From the NCBI RefSeq assembly GCF_000372725.1, contig NW_005201176.1, positions 228,560 through 292,559 on the forward strand: 64,000 nt of DNA. Reading direction: 5' to 3'. Every line of letters starts with the position of its first letter. Position 1 is the stretch's first letter. The notes below the pieces were generated by a model. It was not told where the DNA came from. It worked only from the letters and a program-made list of their open reading frames with translations, and ran no database searches. Source of the DNA: Emiliania huxleyi CCMP1516 (taxonomy: Eukaryota > Haptophyta > Isochrysidales > Noelaerhabdaceae). Below, piece by piece: positions 40,779-51,640 of the stretch. The translations under genes and the position numbers were made by a program.

Positions 40779-43370
40779 ATGGTGGACGACTCCGGCGGCG
40801 AGCCGATGCTCGATCCGGACCACCCTATGCTGGCGCGCGTGCAGGAGGCGCTGCGGCGCCAGATGAGCAAGGCGCGCGAGGTCAAGGTGCAGAGGCTGCA
40901 GGACCAGCGTGAGGAGTTGGCGCGGCAGGTGCGGAAGCGGGAGGACGTGGGCGTCAAGCTGTACCAGGCGCAGCAGCAGCTGGCCAAGCTGCAGATGGGT
41001 CTGGAGAAGGCGCACGACAACGGTGCCCTCGTCCACCAACAGCGCGAGGAGGCGGAGGCGGAGCTCGGCCGCGTGCGGGGCGCGTATGGCGAGGCGCTCG
41101 GCGAGTCCAAGGAGCTGCGCGGGCGGTACGAGAAGTACCAGTCGGAGCTGGACCAGCTGGCGGCGACGATCCGCCAGGTCGAGGCCTTCAACGAGCAGAT
41201 GCGCTCCGAGATAGCGGTGACGCGCCGTGCGACGTACAAGGCCGAGGAGGCGGTCTCGAAGCTCGAAGGCGACAAGCGCTCGCAGGACCACCTCATTGAC
41301 GCACTGTCGGAGCGGCTCAAGCGGGAGCAGGAGCAGCTGTCGCTCACCGAGGCGCAGATCACCTCGCAGCGCAAGGAGTCCGAGGGCGCCCAGTCGACCT
41401 TGCGCGCCGCGTCGGAGGAGATGGAGGCGATCCGGTTCGAGAAGCGGCAGCTGCAGGCGCAGTGGAAGACGTCGCTGGTCGGGCTCGAGAAGCGGGACGA
41501 GGCGCTGCAGGCGGCGGAGGAGGCGATCCGGAAGCAAGGCGAGCAGCGGAGGACGCTGGAGGCGCAGTCGGCCGGGCTGCGCAAGGCGGTGCTTGCGGAG
41601 GAGGAGGGCCATGAGCAACTCACTTCCACGTCCAACAAGCTCGGGGCGGAGCTGCGCGGCGTGGAGGCGCAGATCGAGGCCGGCCGAGAGAAGCGGGCGG
41701 CGGCCGAGGAGAGGGTCGCGCTCATCCACAAGTCGCTCGAGCAAACGGAGGCGGAGATCGCGCGCGAAGGCGCTGATTTTGCGCAGAGGCAGAGGGAGGT
41801 TGCGGCCGTGGAGGGCCAGGTGCAAAAGGTGCAGCAGGCGGCGCGCAGGCTCGAGGAGTCGGTGCTGAGCAGCGTGGGCGAAAAGGTGGCGCTGGAGCGC
41901 GGGACGCACCACGCGATGCAGGAGGCCAAGAAGGTCCGCCAGAAGATCGACGAGAGCGAGACGGCCGAGGCGCAGCTGCGGAACGAGCTGGCGCGGCTTA
42001 AAGTGGACGGCCTCAACGTGCGGTCGCACTCGGCGCAGCTCGAGTCGCAGCTGGCGGAGCTGAACGAGGAGCTCGAGGAGGCGGATGGCGTGGCGCGGCA
42101 GTACGAGGTGGAGTCGCGCCGGCGGGAGGTCGAGGTGGAGAAGAAGCAGCACGAGCTCGACGGGCTGAACCGCAAGTTCGAGGCGCTGATGGAGAAGCGG
42201 GCCGGTGTGGCGGGGCTCGACGAGGACGCGGGGCCGCTCGAGGCGACCATCGCCAGCCTGAAAAAGGAGATCGGTGCTAAGGCGGCCGATTGCGCCCAGA
42301 CGCAGCAGCGGTGGGTGCAGAAGCAGGCCGAGCTGGTGGCGGTCGAGACGTCCAATGGCGGAGTGGCGGACGCGATGCACGAGCAGCGCAGCCGGCTTGC
42401 GATCCTGAGGCAGAAGCAGCTGCGATTCGCCGCGGAGCTGGAGGGCGAGCGCAAGGAGCGCAAGGCGGTTGAGCGCGCCTCGGAGAGCCAGCGGCTCGAG
42501 ATGAGCAAGGTGAACCGCGCGGCAGCGGAGTTCGAGGGCAAGCAGTCGGCGCTTGCTGAGGAGAACTATGCGATGGAGGCCGGCTTCAAGCAGCGGCTCA
42601 AGGAGTGCGAGGTGGAGGCGCTCGAGCTAGAGGCGAGGATCATCTCACTCAAGGAGGAGAAGGAGCAGTACCTGCTCGACGTGACCGAGGCGGAGAAGCA
42701 GGCGCGCCTCATCGAGGAGAAGATTGCTCTTCAGCGTGAGACGCGGGCGGCGCTCGACCCGACGGTTGGCGCGTCCGAGACGCGCGCGATGCAGCGCGAG
42801 ATCCACCGGATGCAGCTGCGCTACTCGCAGCTGCAGCGGCGGCAAGAGATGATGGTGGCCGACATGGAGCGCAATGTGTACAAGCGCGACAACATCGAGG
42901 CCAAGGGGAAGACTGCCGCGGGCCGCAAGGGCGCTCCGCCGACGCAGGCGGCGCTGCGCAAGCAGGTGGACGAGCTGAGCAAGAAGCTGCGCGCGACGAC
43001 GCAGGAGGCAAACGTGACCCAGCTCGAGGTCAAGAAGCTGCTGGCGGCGCAACAGGCGCGCGGCGAGGAGGTCGACCGCGCTCACCGCGCGTGCGAGGAG
43101 GCAAAGGCGGCGGCACGGGAGATGCAGCGGGCGGTGGCAAACCAGGAGCTCGAGGCGCGGCTGCTCGAACTCCCCCTCCGGCAGCACGAGCGGCTGGTTG
43201 GCAAGCTGCGCGCGGCGGCGGACGGGTCGTACCAGCCGACCGCGCAGCTCAGCCAGCAGCTGGCGGAGAGCGAGGTAGTGGCGGTCAGGCTGCAGCAGGT
43301 CGCGAGCGAGCTGAGCGCGCACTTTACACACTTGGCGCCGCAGATTCAGGCCGCGGTGGCGGCTACCTAG
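40779..43370 (+). CDS. CCDC40: CCDC40 / FAP172-type axonemal coiled-coil protein (863 aa)
   Basis: The intronless frame is coiled coil almost end to end. The C-terminal part has the CCDC40 signature region IHRMQLRYSQLQRRQEMMVA followed by DMERNVYKRDNIE. With CCDC39, CCDC40 forms the 96-nm ruler on axonemal doublets that places radial spokes and inner dynein arms, so this implies motile flagella. The length is somewhat shorter than animal homologues (over 1,100 residues), the missing part being the variable N terminus. The ATG at 40779 starts the first acidic segment (MVDDSGGEPMLDPDHPML). Repeat R1 lies in the upstream region. Long open frames on the opposite strand are GC-bias shadows. Confidence 0.8.
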   Translation: MVDDSGGEPMLDPDHPMLARVQEALRRQMSKAREVKVQRLQDQREELARQVRKREDVGVKLYQAQQQLAKLQMGLEKAHDNGALVHQQREEAEAELGRVRGAYGEALGESKELRGRYEKYQSELDQLAATIRQVEAFNEQMRSEIAVTRRATYKAEEAVSKLEGDKRSQDHLIDALSERLKREQEQLSLTEAQITSQRKESEGAQSTLRAASEEMEAIRFEKRQLQAQWKTSLVGLEKRDEALQAAEEAIRKQGEQRRTLEAQSAGLRKAVLAEEEGHEQLTSTSNKLGAELRGVEAQIEAGREKRAAAEERVALIHKSLEQTEAEIAREGADFAQRQREVAAVEGQVQKVQQAARRLEESVLSSVGEKVALERGTHHAMQEAKKVRQKIDESETAEAQLRNELARLKVDGLNVRSHSAQLESQLAELNEELEEADGVARQYEVESRRREVEVEKKQHELDGLNRKFEALMEKRAGVAGLDEDAGPLEATIASLKKEIGAKAADCAQTQQRWVQKQAELVAVETSNGGVADAMHEQRSRLAILRQKQLRFAAELEGERKERKAVERASESQRLEMSKVNRAAAEFEGKQSALAEENYAMEAGFKQRLKECEVEALELEARIISLKEEKEQYLLDVTEAEKQARLIEEKIALQRETRAALDPTVGASETRAMQREIHRMQLRYSQLQRRQEMMVADMERNVYKRDNIEAKGKTAAGRKGAPPTQAALRKQVDELSKKLRATTQEANVTQLEVKKLLAAQQARGEEVDRAHRACEEAKAAAREMQRAVANQELEARLLELPLRQHERLVGKLRAAADGSYQPTAQLSQQLAESEVVAVRLQQVASELSAHFTHLAPQIQAAVAAT

Positions 43371-43769
43371 CCATGGATCACCCGCGCCTGCCACCACCGC
43401 CACCGGCCGGTCCGGCGGGCGGCCGAGACGGGCCGCCAGTTTGTGGGGTCGTCTGCAAGACGTCTTGGCAAGAGCCGTCGGGCGCGGTCGCAAATATATC
43501 TATATCAGGGAGGTGGGCGCGGAACTCTTCTGTCTTGGGGCGTGCTCGCTGCTGTCTGCTCTCGAACATCAGAGGATACATGTATTGTTTCGCCGTTTAA
43601 AACCAGAGGGTCGGTCCCGAACACGGCGCGACCACGCCCACACTCAGGCACAGGCCACAGCCACATTACGGCTTTATAGAGAGCCGTACGGTCGCGAGCT
43701 ACATATGTACGCAAAACAGCGGAAAGATTCTCACCCTACCCGTCTCCGTCTCCCTGCACGCCTTAAACC

Positions 43770-44920
43770 TCACTCCGGGAGGTCATAGACCGACTCACGC
43801 ATGCACCACTCCCGCGTGCTCTGCTCGTAGGCCGCGTCGCCGCCCGCGAAAAACGCCGCGCCTTGACCGCACGCGCGCTCTCTCCGCGCGGCGTCGTAGG
43901 CGGCCTGTAGCTCGGCGTAGTTTCCAATCTTTTCGCGCAGCGTCGGGCTCCGGTCCTGCACGTGGTACCGGGTCGCCGCGTTCGCAAGGACGCCGCTGAC
44001 GCCGCGCCGCGCCCAGCAGCACGAGTCGACGCGCGCGAGCCGCTCCACCACGAGGTCTGCCTTGGCCTCCACGGATGGCAGCGCATTGAACTCGTCGTAG
44101 CCGATGTCGACCGCCGGCGGCCGCCGCCTTGTCCCGTGTGGGCAGATGCCGTGAGCGAGGCAGCGCAGGCACGCGGCGCCCGCCACGTCCCTGTCTAGCT
44201 GGTCGAGCGTGTGCGGGATGGACAGGTTCAGCTTGCAGTCGGTCGAGTCGGCGTTGACGAAGCCAGAGCAGCCGCCGCTGATCTTGGCCGCGGAGACCTG
44301 ACGGGTGGCAGGTGGGGCCACCCAAGTGGATTCAAGGAGGTGGAGCGTTGAGGGCCGAGACACAGGGCGCCACACCCTCCGGTGGAAAAAGTTGCGCCGC
44401 AGCCACAGCGAGCCATCGGTCCTCGCGCGGCTGATGCCGGTGTTATCCGCCCGCTTCCAAAGGTCGAGGCACTGGTGTCCGAATATCTTGAAGGTGACGG
44501 TAGGCCGGCCCAGCGCGCGGCCGAGCTGCTCCGCAATGCCGACAGCCCGCGCAGGCTTTTGACGAAGAAGGCGCTGCAGCTCGGCCGTGACGCCTTTGTG
44601 CTCGTGGCCGCTGCGGTTGCTGCCAGCGCCGAGCTGCTCGATGAAGAACGAGACCGCGCGCGCCGCGAGGTGAGCGGAGTGGATGTTGAGGTGCGAGAAA
44701 TAGTTGAACAGCTCGAAAAGGGGAAGCACGTGAGGCGAGTCCTATGCGGAGGCAGGGCGGGTGGGCGGGTTGCGATCCACGGCGTTCGTCGCGTCTGCGC
44801 CCACACCTTGCCGCCGGGGGACATCAGGCTCATGAAGACCGAGGAGCCGGAGCGTGCGTCCGAGAGGAGCGGGATCACGCGCGGGCCTCCGGCGCAGGTG
44901 GCGACGCCGGCGGGAGGCAT
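43770..44920 (-). CDS. Sulfotransferase-like protein, three exons
   Basis: Exon 1 (about 44920-44810) contains VIPLLSDARSGSSVFMSLMS, like the phosphosulfate-binding loop. Exon 2 (about 44745-44376) has LPLFELFNYFSHLNIHSAHL and ends TDGSLWLRRNFFHRR. Exon 3 (44297-43770) begins VSAAKISGGCSGF and ends ESVYDLPE. The R-x-N-x-x-x-R-x-V-S-A junction across intron 2 (44298-44375, GT-AG) is the usual second PAPS-binding block of sulfotransferases. Intron 1 can be read as GC-AG or GT-AG. Exon 3 has ten or so Cys, expected for a lumenal Golgi enzyme. The ATG at 44920 or slightly upstream is the likely start. Confidence 0.6.
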
Positions 44921-44949
44921 GCGAGTGCAGCACGCAGGCGGGCGATTCA

Positions 44950-45837
44950 TTGTAGCGGGGAGTGATAAGGCGGCCTCCTGTCTGCTCACTTTCGCGACTT
45001 TGGTCCGGCACACGTGCGTTTCACGGCGGCGTCGGCGGCGCCCGCCGCGTGAAAAAAACTACGCCTCCCTACCAGTATAAATACCGGGGGATTGGAGTGG
45101 GAGTCAGAAATGTGGTACTTGCGCGAGGGGAGCTCGATAGACTTGAGGGGCCAGGATACGCCACGAGGAGGACGGAGTTGCGCCGAAAGGCGAAAGTTGG
45201 CATGCATATACTTTTCCGCGGCAAACAAAAAGGAAAACAGAGGGTCCCCAGCACTTTGCGTTTCCGGAAATTTCCAGGGAAAACAGAGGGTGTTTGGTGC
45301 TCCATTCTGGAAACTCGCGAGTTTCCCTGAGTCTGAGAGCTGGTCTGGGGCAAAATCTGAGGCAAAATTGAGGAAATCGGCACGATACCCAGGCGGTCGC
45401 AGGGACCAGGGTATTTTTCAGGTATACCGGGGGTTTCCAGGTATACCCGCAAATACCCGGTATTTCGCAGATTTGGCTGATTTTGGGCCGGCCCCAAACG
45501 AGCCTCAGACTCGGGTCTCGGCTCAGAGCCCGGAAAATTTGATGGTTTCCCCGGGAAAAGAGAGAGGAAAAGAGAGGGTGCTGTAGAGAAAAAAGGAAAG
45601 GAAAAGAGACGGGGTGCGAGAGGAAAAGTATATTCAGCCTAAGGCGAAAGAAGCCGCGAGATCAAGGGACCGGCAGGCGGCGGCGCCGCAGGACGAGGCA
45701 GAAGAGAACGACGCGACAGAGGAGGAAGTGACAAGGGAGAGAACGACGAGAGTGGGACGGCCGCGAGGTGGCATGAAGGTTGCAGCGAGAAGCGGCGAGA
45801 GACTGCGAAAAGAGATACGAAGAAGCAGACTCCCCAG
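44950..45837. other. Non-coding stretch of unusual composition
   Basis: From about 45060 to 45830 the sequence is purine-rich and lower in GC. It repeats words such as GGAAAACAGAGGG, TTTCC(A/G)GG and ATACCC/GGGTAT. No protein-like frame is seen. Confidence 0.55.
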
Positions 45838-45960
45838 GGTGGGCGACGGCTAGCGCATCACACTCCTCTCCTTAAAATCCCTGTGTGGTGACGGCGTGCC
45901 GTTCTCCCGATCCCTCCCTTGGGTTGTCTGTTTTCTTTCTTTCTTTCTTTCTACCGGGGG
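45838..45960 (+). repeat. Dispersed repeat R3, copy 3
   Basis: Shares 84 nt with 35628-35710 and, beyond that, the TTTTCTTTCTTTCT tract found in copy 1 (19745-19857). It lies directly upstream of the AP2-like gene. Confidence 0.85.
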
Positions 45961-45974
45961 ATTTCAATTACAAA

Positions 45975-46677
45975 ATGAACTCGGGGGCACGGGACGCGGC
46001 ACAAATACCGGGGGAGCTATTGTTTTGTTATCGACGAGTACGATCCGAAAACCGCAATTCGTTTTTATATCTCTCTCTCTCTAAACACGGCACAATTCTT
46101 TTTAACGGGCCATGGCGCCCCCCGCTCATCAAGCCACCGGCTTCCGAGCGCCTCGTGCTGATCCCAGCCATCAACAAGAGGAACACGACTGGCTACAAGA
46201 ACGTGAGCTACAGCCGCAGCGAGAAGAAGTTCCACGCGCAGTTGCAGGTGCCGGATGGCGGCAAGCAAGTCCCTCGGCTACTTCGCCACCGCCGAAGAGG
46301 CGGCCACCGCCTACGCTCGCTCAGAGTACGGCCGCGCCGACGCCGCCAAGCTGCTGCAGCCCCGCCCTGCTCCCACTGCCGCTGGCGCTGAGGCGATACG
46401 GCAGGCGGGGAGGGAGGGCCTCACCCTGGCCGCCAGCAGCAACATCAGCGGCTACAAGAACGTGATCAAGCCGAAGGAGCGAAGCAGCAAGAAGTACAAG
46501 TTGTCGGTGACGGTTGGGAGCAAAAATGTGCACCTCGGCTACTTCGCCACCGCCGAGCAGGCGGCGCTCTTCTACGCCCGCAGGGAGGCGGGCAGGGACA
46601 CCAGCGATCTCACCGCGCCGCCGCCGCCGCCGCCGCCACCCGCGCCTTCCTCTGCTACTGGCGCCGAGCTAGGCTGA
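45975..46677 (+). CDS. Protein with two AP2-like domains; one-nucleotide frame change between halves
   Basis: The first AP2-like domain starts TGYKNVSYSRSEKKFHAQLQ in one frame and continues SLGYFATAEEAATAYARSEY in another; the switch lies within about 46257-46275. The second domain, SGYKNVIKPKERSSKKYKLS to LGYFATAEQAALFYARREAG, is in one frame. AP2 domains bind DNA in plants and algae, or act in homing-type proteins. The shift could be a sequencing error, a tiny unrecognised intron or real decay. The start is uncertain (45975 is the first in-frame ATG; a Trp/Pro-rich lead-in follows). The end has a Pro run then stop. Confidence 0.6.
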
Positions 46678-46884
46678 GTTAGAGCGAGTTCGAGTGGTGT
46701 ACGTACGGCGAGGGCCCTCCATGCCCCTTGGTAGCTCCCGCCAGCGGCCGTTTGCCCGGCTGTGCTTTCACAGCCACACACACTCTACCTCCGACCCCAG
46801 GGCCTAGGCGGCCCGCCATGAAATCTAGCCGTGTGTGCTGGCGTCCGGGTCCCAGCGGATTTTCACGTAACAAGAGCGTACGCT

Positions 46885-47613
46885 TTACAGAAGCTGCGCA
46901 GCTCGAGCCACCAGCAAGGGGAAGCCGCGCTCCGACAAGGGCAAGCCGAGCCCGAGGTGGGTCCTCGGGGGCCCAGGGCCGACTCGGTGGAGACGGCGGC
47001 CCGCATGGGGGTACTGGCGACCTTCTACCTCCGGCACGCCTATGGACGGGACAGCCCGAGGCTGCACGAGGAGGGCGGGGTGCTCTCCGCGAATGGGGGG
47101 GTGCTGTGCGCGGGGTGCGGAGAGGAGGCGCCCGGGCTCGGGGCGCGGGACGGGAAGGGGGGAGGCGGCGGCGGGGGCGGCGTGGACGAGGAAGGGGGGG
47201 GCGGCGCGGGGGGGCGGGGGAGGAAGAGGGGGAGGGACTTGATTGAGGAGGGGGCGGTGGGGGTGGAGGGGGGGGGGGGAGGGGGGCGTGTCTGGGGAGA
47301 TGGGGGACCGGGTGGGGGCGGGGGAGGGCCGGGGGGGTGGGGGTGGCGCGACCAGTGACGCCTCCTCCACCACCTCCACCACCGCATCGACACCACCACC
47401 GAGATGCTCTGCGTCGAGAGCGACAGTGTTGGCTTCATGCAGTGAAGCGTAAGCGTGCTGCACCGACTGCTCGTCCGTCGGCAGTCGCTGCCGGCCGGCT
47501 GCGCCGACGCCGTTGACGACGCTGGCAGCGCCGCTGTTACCGCCGGTCGCAGTACCGTCGTCAGCGGCGGCGCCGCCGCCGCCACCAGGTGGGCGAGCAG
47601 AGTCGGCAGGCAT
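46885..47613 (-). CDS. Doubtful Pro-rich reading frame
   Basis: The first 90 residues (for example QSVQHAYASLHEANTVALDA) look protein-like; the rest is Pro-rich and lies antisense to a G-run region. It may be a 5' exon of a gene whose other parts are not visible. Low confidence. Confidence 0.25.
   Translation of the reverse strand: MPADSARPPGGGGGAAADDGTATGGNSGAASVVNGVGAAGRQRLPTDEQSVQHAYASLHEANTVALDAEHLGGGVDAVVEVVEEASLVAPPPPPRPSPAPTRSPISPDTPPSPPPLHPHRPLLNQVPPPLPPPPPRAAPPFLVHAAPAAASPLPVPRPEPGRLLSAPRAQHPPIRGEHPALLVQPRAVPSIGVPEVEGRQYPHAGRRLHRVGPGPPRTHLGLGLPLSERGFPLLVARAAQLL
47090..47345 (+). repeat. G-run block
   Basis: More than 15 runs of four or more G on the plus strand within about 250 nt, with strong potential for G-quadruplexes. 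Confidence 0.8.
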
Positions 47614-47639
47614 GCACCTGCCGACCGTTAGACTTATTC

Positions 47640-47850
47640 ACATGCTGGGCAAGCGGTACGGCCAAGCGTCCGTTGAAGAAGAAGGTCTCGGCGATGATCT
47701 CCTGCGTCGCCGTGAGAACATTCGGAGACGGCATGCTGAAGCTGTAGATGTCGAAGTCGACGAAGACGTATCCCACCAGTTGTGGTTGACCGCGGAAGAG
47801 GCGATGGCCAGGTATTCGGTTGCCGACTTGAGGGTGCTGTAGTTGCCGAT
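47640..47850 (-). CDS. Possible exon of an unknown gene
   Basis: The minus strand reads QLVGYVFVDFDIYSFSMPSP and TATQEIIAETFFFNGRLAVP with natural composition. No start, end or family could be fixed. Confidence 0.3.
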
Positions 47851-47879
47851 TCCAGGGTCCAGGGGTTTTTTTACGTGCG

Positions 47880-48110
47880 ATCCGGAGGCAATCAGTAACC
47901 GGAGGCTGGTTACTGAGTAGCAGATACCTAATAACGCGAGTAGCTAATAACAAGCTAATTATTAGGCAAATAACAGCGCGTATTCGGTGCTTATTAGGCT
48001 AATAACGCGAGTCAAGCTAATAACAAGCTAATTATTAGGTATATGCTAATAACTAGGTACGTTATTAGGCTAATAGTTTGATAGTGATTCTATCTAATAA
48101 AACCATTGAG
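47880..48110. repeat. AT-rich block of CTAATAA/TTATTAG repeats
   Basis: The word AGCTAATAACAAGCTAATTA then TTAGG occurs twice (47941-47965 and 48013-48037), with further CTAATAACGCGAG and TTATTAGGCTAAT copies. It stands out sharply from the GC-rich surroundings and contains no coding. Confidence 0.8.
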
Positions 48111-49909
48111 ATGTCTGCTCTATTTACTTACTTAGATCTATTTATAAACCATTGATGCAGAGAGGTGGTGGAAAAGATAGCCCCCTCGCAGGGTCCAGGG
48201 TCCAGGGAGCAGGGAGCTTCTGCGAGACGGCCGCCAGAAAAAAGAACCCGGGAATTCGTTGGCACAGAAACACGAACCAACTTATTACAGAATTTTATTA
48301 CAGAAACAACGCATCGTGAAGACGAAGAAAAGCGCCGCGCACCACAAACACACAGCTCCCTCTTCTCATTTCGTACTACATGGCACACTTCGCCCGGCCA
48401 TCTGATTGAAGCACAAACAAAAAAAGCCAGAGCAGGACTTCGTTGGTGATGAGCACTATCTTGCTCACTAACCCGTCTCAAAACAAGGTAGCATGCATTT
48501 CCTCCCTCGCTCCTCGAGAGCATCATCTGGCTGGGCTGGCGCGCCCCAGAGGCCGAGCCACTTGAGAGGTCCTCACACAGCCAGCACACAGCTGGAGGTC
48601 CTCATCGGAGGTCCTCTCACCTCAAAGGTCCTCCACCTCGAGGGTCCTCACTAGCAGATGGAAGCGCTGGGCCTCATCTGCGTCATCACATGCAGCAGTA
48701 GCGTGCGCTCCGTGCGCACAATGCCGCTCTCCCTGCATGCTAGCTCGTTCGCCGTCTCAAGTGGCGAACAATGGACAACCCTCAGGGTGCCGCAGACCTC
48801 CTTTCCAAAGCCTCCGTAGTCTCGAAATCGAACAAACACACACCCCACTCTCCTCTCGCACGGCGACTCGGATTTCGGCGGAACTATCTCTGGGAGCTGT
48901 GGGGCAGGCTGCGAGCGTGGCGACGAGGAGGTTGGAACACGGCAATGCCCGAGACGTGACTCTCGAGACAGACAGACGGCTTTATCAACGCGGATGGAGG
49001 CCCAGTCAGCAGGCTGCAGCTACCAGGCGTGATTGAGCTAAACCAGGCACGATCGTCGGTGGGCCTTCTTGGTCGGGTCGCTCCTCCTGGCATGGCGCTC
49101 GGCCTGCGAGCACGGGCGGAGCGAGCGGTGAGCGGGCAGTGTGCCGCCGGACGGGGAGCTCCGTCACCCTATCGCGGAGCTCTGGTCCCGCCCCTGGGCC
49201 GGGATGCGACCCACAATAAGACCCGTCCCACCCGAATCGCATCTGCCGGGAACGGCCTCCTCGAAACGGAGGCGCGGCGCGGGCGGCGCGCGGGGCAAAC
49301 GGGCGCACCTTGGGGGCTCCGAGGGGCTTGCGGACGGGCTTTCAGGCGAGCCGCGGACCGGCGCCGGGTTCTCTCCGCGCCGCGAGCCAGGCGGGGCCGA
49401 AGAGGAGGACGGACCGCTCTCAGCCCCCCCCTGCCAGAGACCTCGCAGGCAGACCGCCTGCTCAGAGTTTGACCATTTTATTTATTTCTCGCTCCCCCCT
49501 CGCGAAGAGTGTTGAGGGGGACGTGTATATTCCCCCGACGGCCTTTGCCTGACACATATCCCGCACAACTGTGAACGGTGACTCGAAGATGTGACCGCTC
49601 TCTGCGTCAATCGCTCTACGCGGAGAGCGAGTCGTAAGGCAGCCTGCACTTTCCTCGTCCGCTCGCGCTTGCCGCGCCGCATTGCGCCCGACTATGCCGC
49701 CGCGAGCTGCACGCCTAGACCCCCGCGACGCCTATTGCTCACGGAACCCGCCGCCCCCTCACCACCCCTACCATGCGATGCGCCGCCGCGCGAGCGGCTG
49801 CACCCCCCTCGGCCTCGCACCGCCTGCCTACTCCCGCTCGCAGGTACAGCCGCTGCCATCGAGGAGGCCGCGAGACGCGTCCGCTGCTGCCCATTCCCCA
49901 CCCTTGTCT
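48111..49909. other. Stretch without firm genes
   Basis: A minus-strand frame ending at 48651 reads DYGGFGKEVCGTLRVVH and ELACRESGIVRTERTLLLH and may be a terminal exon. A GAGGTCCTC-type repeat lies at 48564-48650. The rest shows nothing I can support. Confidence 0.4.
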
Positions 49910-50600
49910 ATGGCGACCATCGTGGCCGCAGCCCTGTGCGCAAAAGTGGGAGGGGACGCTCAGGAGCAGCCCGTCCTGTGGTGCGACCACGTCGCTGTCG
50001 ACGAGGCTGCGTGCCCGCCTAAGTGGCTGCAAAAAGCGCCCGAAGGTCTCGCCCCCATCGTGGCTGTGACTGCATACCACGTGAGTCTCGACGGCTCGCT
50101 TGGTGTGTGTGGCGACAACAGCACGGTGGACGGTTCGGCCTATCGGATGTGCGAGTGGAAGGGGGACGAATCGCCTGAGGAGCTTCTCTCGAGAATCGCT
50201 CCCACGACGACAACCTTCGCGGCCGTGTACAATGACATGAGTGCGGTGGAGGACCCGTATTACAACGGCGGTTTCGGGCTCTACATGCTGCGTAGCATGA
50301 TCTCTCAGCGCGAGGCGTTCATCTCCAAGCTAGTCTCTGCGGTAGTCAAGCGCGGCGCCCATGGCGTCACATTTGATCTCGAGCTCTGCTGCCCTGACGA
50401 GCGTGGGCGCTCGTGCGGCGGTCTCCTGCCGACAACAGACGACTCTATGGCCTACGCGCGGTTCCTCTCTCAGCTCGGCGATGCGCTCCACACGGCCGGC
50501 AAGCTGCTTCACGTTATGGCGCGGCAGAGCTGCTGGCAAGATGAAGCGATCCTCGTGCGTTCCGCCAAGAGCGTCGACCGATGGCTGAGTATGACCGCGG
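49910..50600 (+). CDS. GH18-like glycoside hydrolase, partial (3' end uncertain)
   Basis: From MATIVAAALCAKVGGDAQEQ, a likely signal peptide, the protein continues to AHGVTFDLELCCPD, which aligns with the catalytic strand of family 18 hydrolases (D-x-x-D-x-D-x-E). Here the pattern is F-D-L-E with the final Glu kept. It is followed by MAYARFLSQLGDALHTAGKL and a VDRWLSM segment where the family usually continues M-D-T-Y. A donor-like GTATGA at about 50589 suggests an intron; the frame after it (to 50785) is not protein-like. The missing first Asp residues make activity uncertain. The family degrades chitin or related glycans or acts as lectins. Confidence 0.5.
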
Positions 50601-51640
50601 CCGCAGTGCCAGCGACGCAGCGACGTCTTCGCTCGCACAGTCGATTCCCATTCCCGACACCCAACGGTTCTCGTTTTATCCTCGGCGATGGCAGCTTGGC
50701 CTCGGGCTCCGTCGGCAGCGACAAGTGTGACCACTGCCGGCGCGTTCGGCAAATCCTTTTCTCGGCTCAGCCATGCCTGTGCTAATGGGGGTCCTACAGT
50801 CGAGTATCGCCGCCGCAAAAGGCGAAAGCGCTGCGGCGGCCACTGTGAAACGATGGCCTCTGCAGGCAACCCGCCCGCTCCTCCCGTAGCTGAGCATCCA
50901 CGGCGAGATTCGCATGCCGCACCCGCCCTTTGCCAGACCTCGCTGCGTCACATGGCGCCGTCACCACAGCGACTGGGGGAGAGGGGAGGGGGGGGGGGGG
51001 GGGGGGAGTACGTCCGCCCCTTAATGGGAGATCTACGGATACCGCACCCCATAGAGGCAGACCAACCAGGTTTGCGGGCGTCCCGGTCGGGTGCACCCCC
51101 ACAAAGGCAGAAGAGTAATCATAACCTCCAGTATATAGCCAAGGGGAAAGGGTTACAGTATAGTGAAATTATCCTCGCATACAGAATGTATAGAGCTTGC
51201 TCCATTCTCGTAGAGAGCTTGAGCCGGGGTAGAGGGAGCGGACCGTGAGTTGAGGAAATCGGAGGACGCGACCCACTTCGCCACAGACGGTCCCGCGCCT
51301 CGCCGCTAAGACGGGTATACGACCGCGGCTCGTGTGCGTGTACCCGTCTTTGTCCGGAGTGAAAAGTCCAACGCGCTCGTCGGTGACGGCGTCCTCCAAC
51401 CTGCGCCGCGCTCGGCGAACCTCGACAGCGCTTTCGGTGGCATGCAGCTCTTTGCGCCTGAAGCCTGGAGAGCAGCTCCTCTGCTGCTCACACACTCTGC
51501 ACAGTTGACACAGCCTACTGTGCGGCTGCCACAGCTGTCACAGCGATGGGCTCGCCCTCACTGGCCCTCAGTCACTTGTGCTGCGGCTTGTGTGAGCGAC
51601 ACTGCTCGGCGACTGCCGGCACACTGTGAGACCATGGGTG
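50601..51640. other. No firm gene; poly-G tract
   Basis: Possible 3' exons of the GH18-like gene could not be fixed. A run of about 17 G lies at 50990-51006, and 51100-51190 is AT-richer. Nothing else is supported. Confidence 0.4.

Noticed and set aside
40592-42541. Long minus-strand frames opposite CCDC40
   Set aside because: They are Leu/Arg- or Ser-rich mirror images of a coiled-coil gene with strong GC bias at third positions; the plus strand has the family signature.
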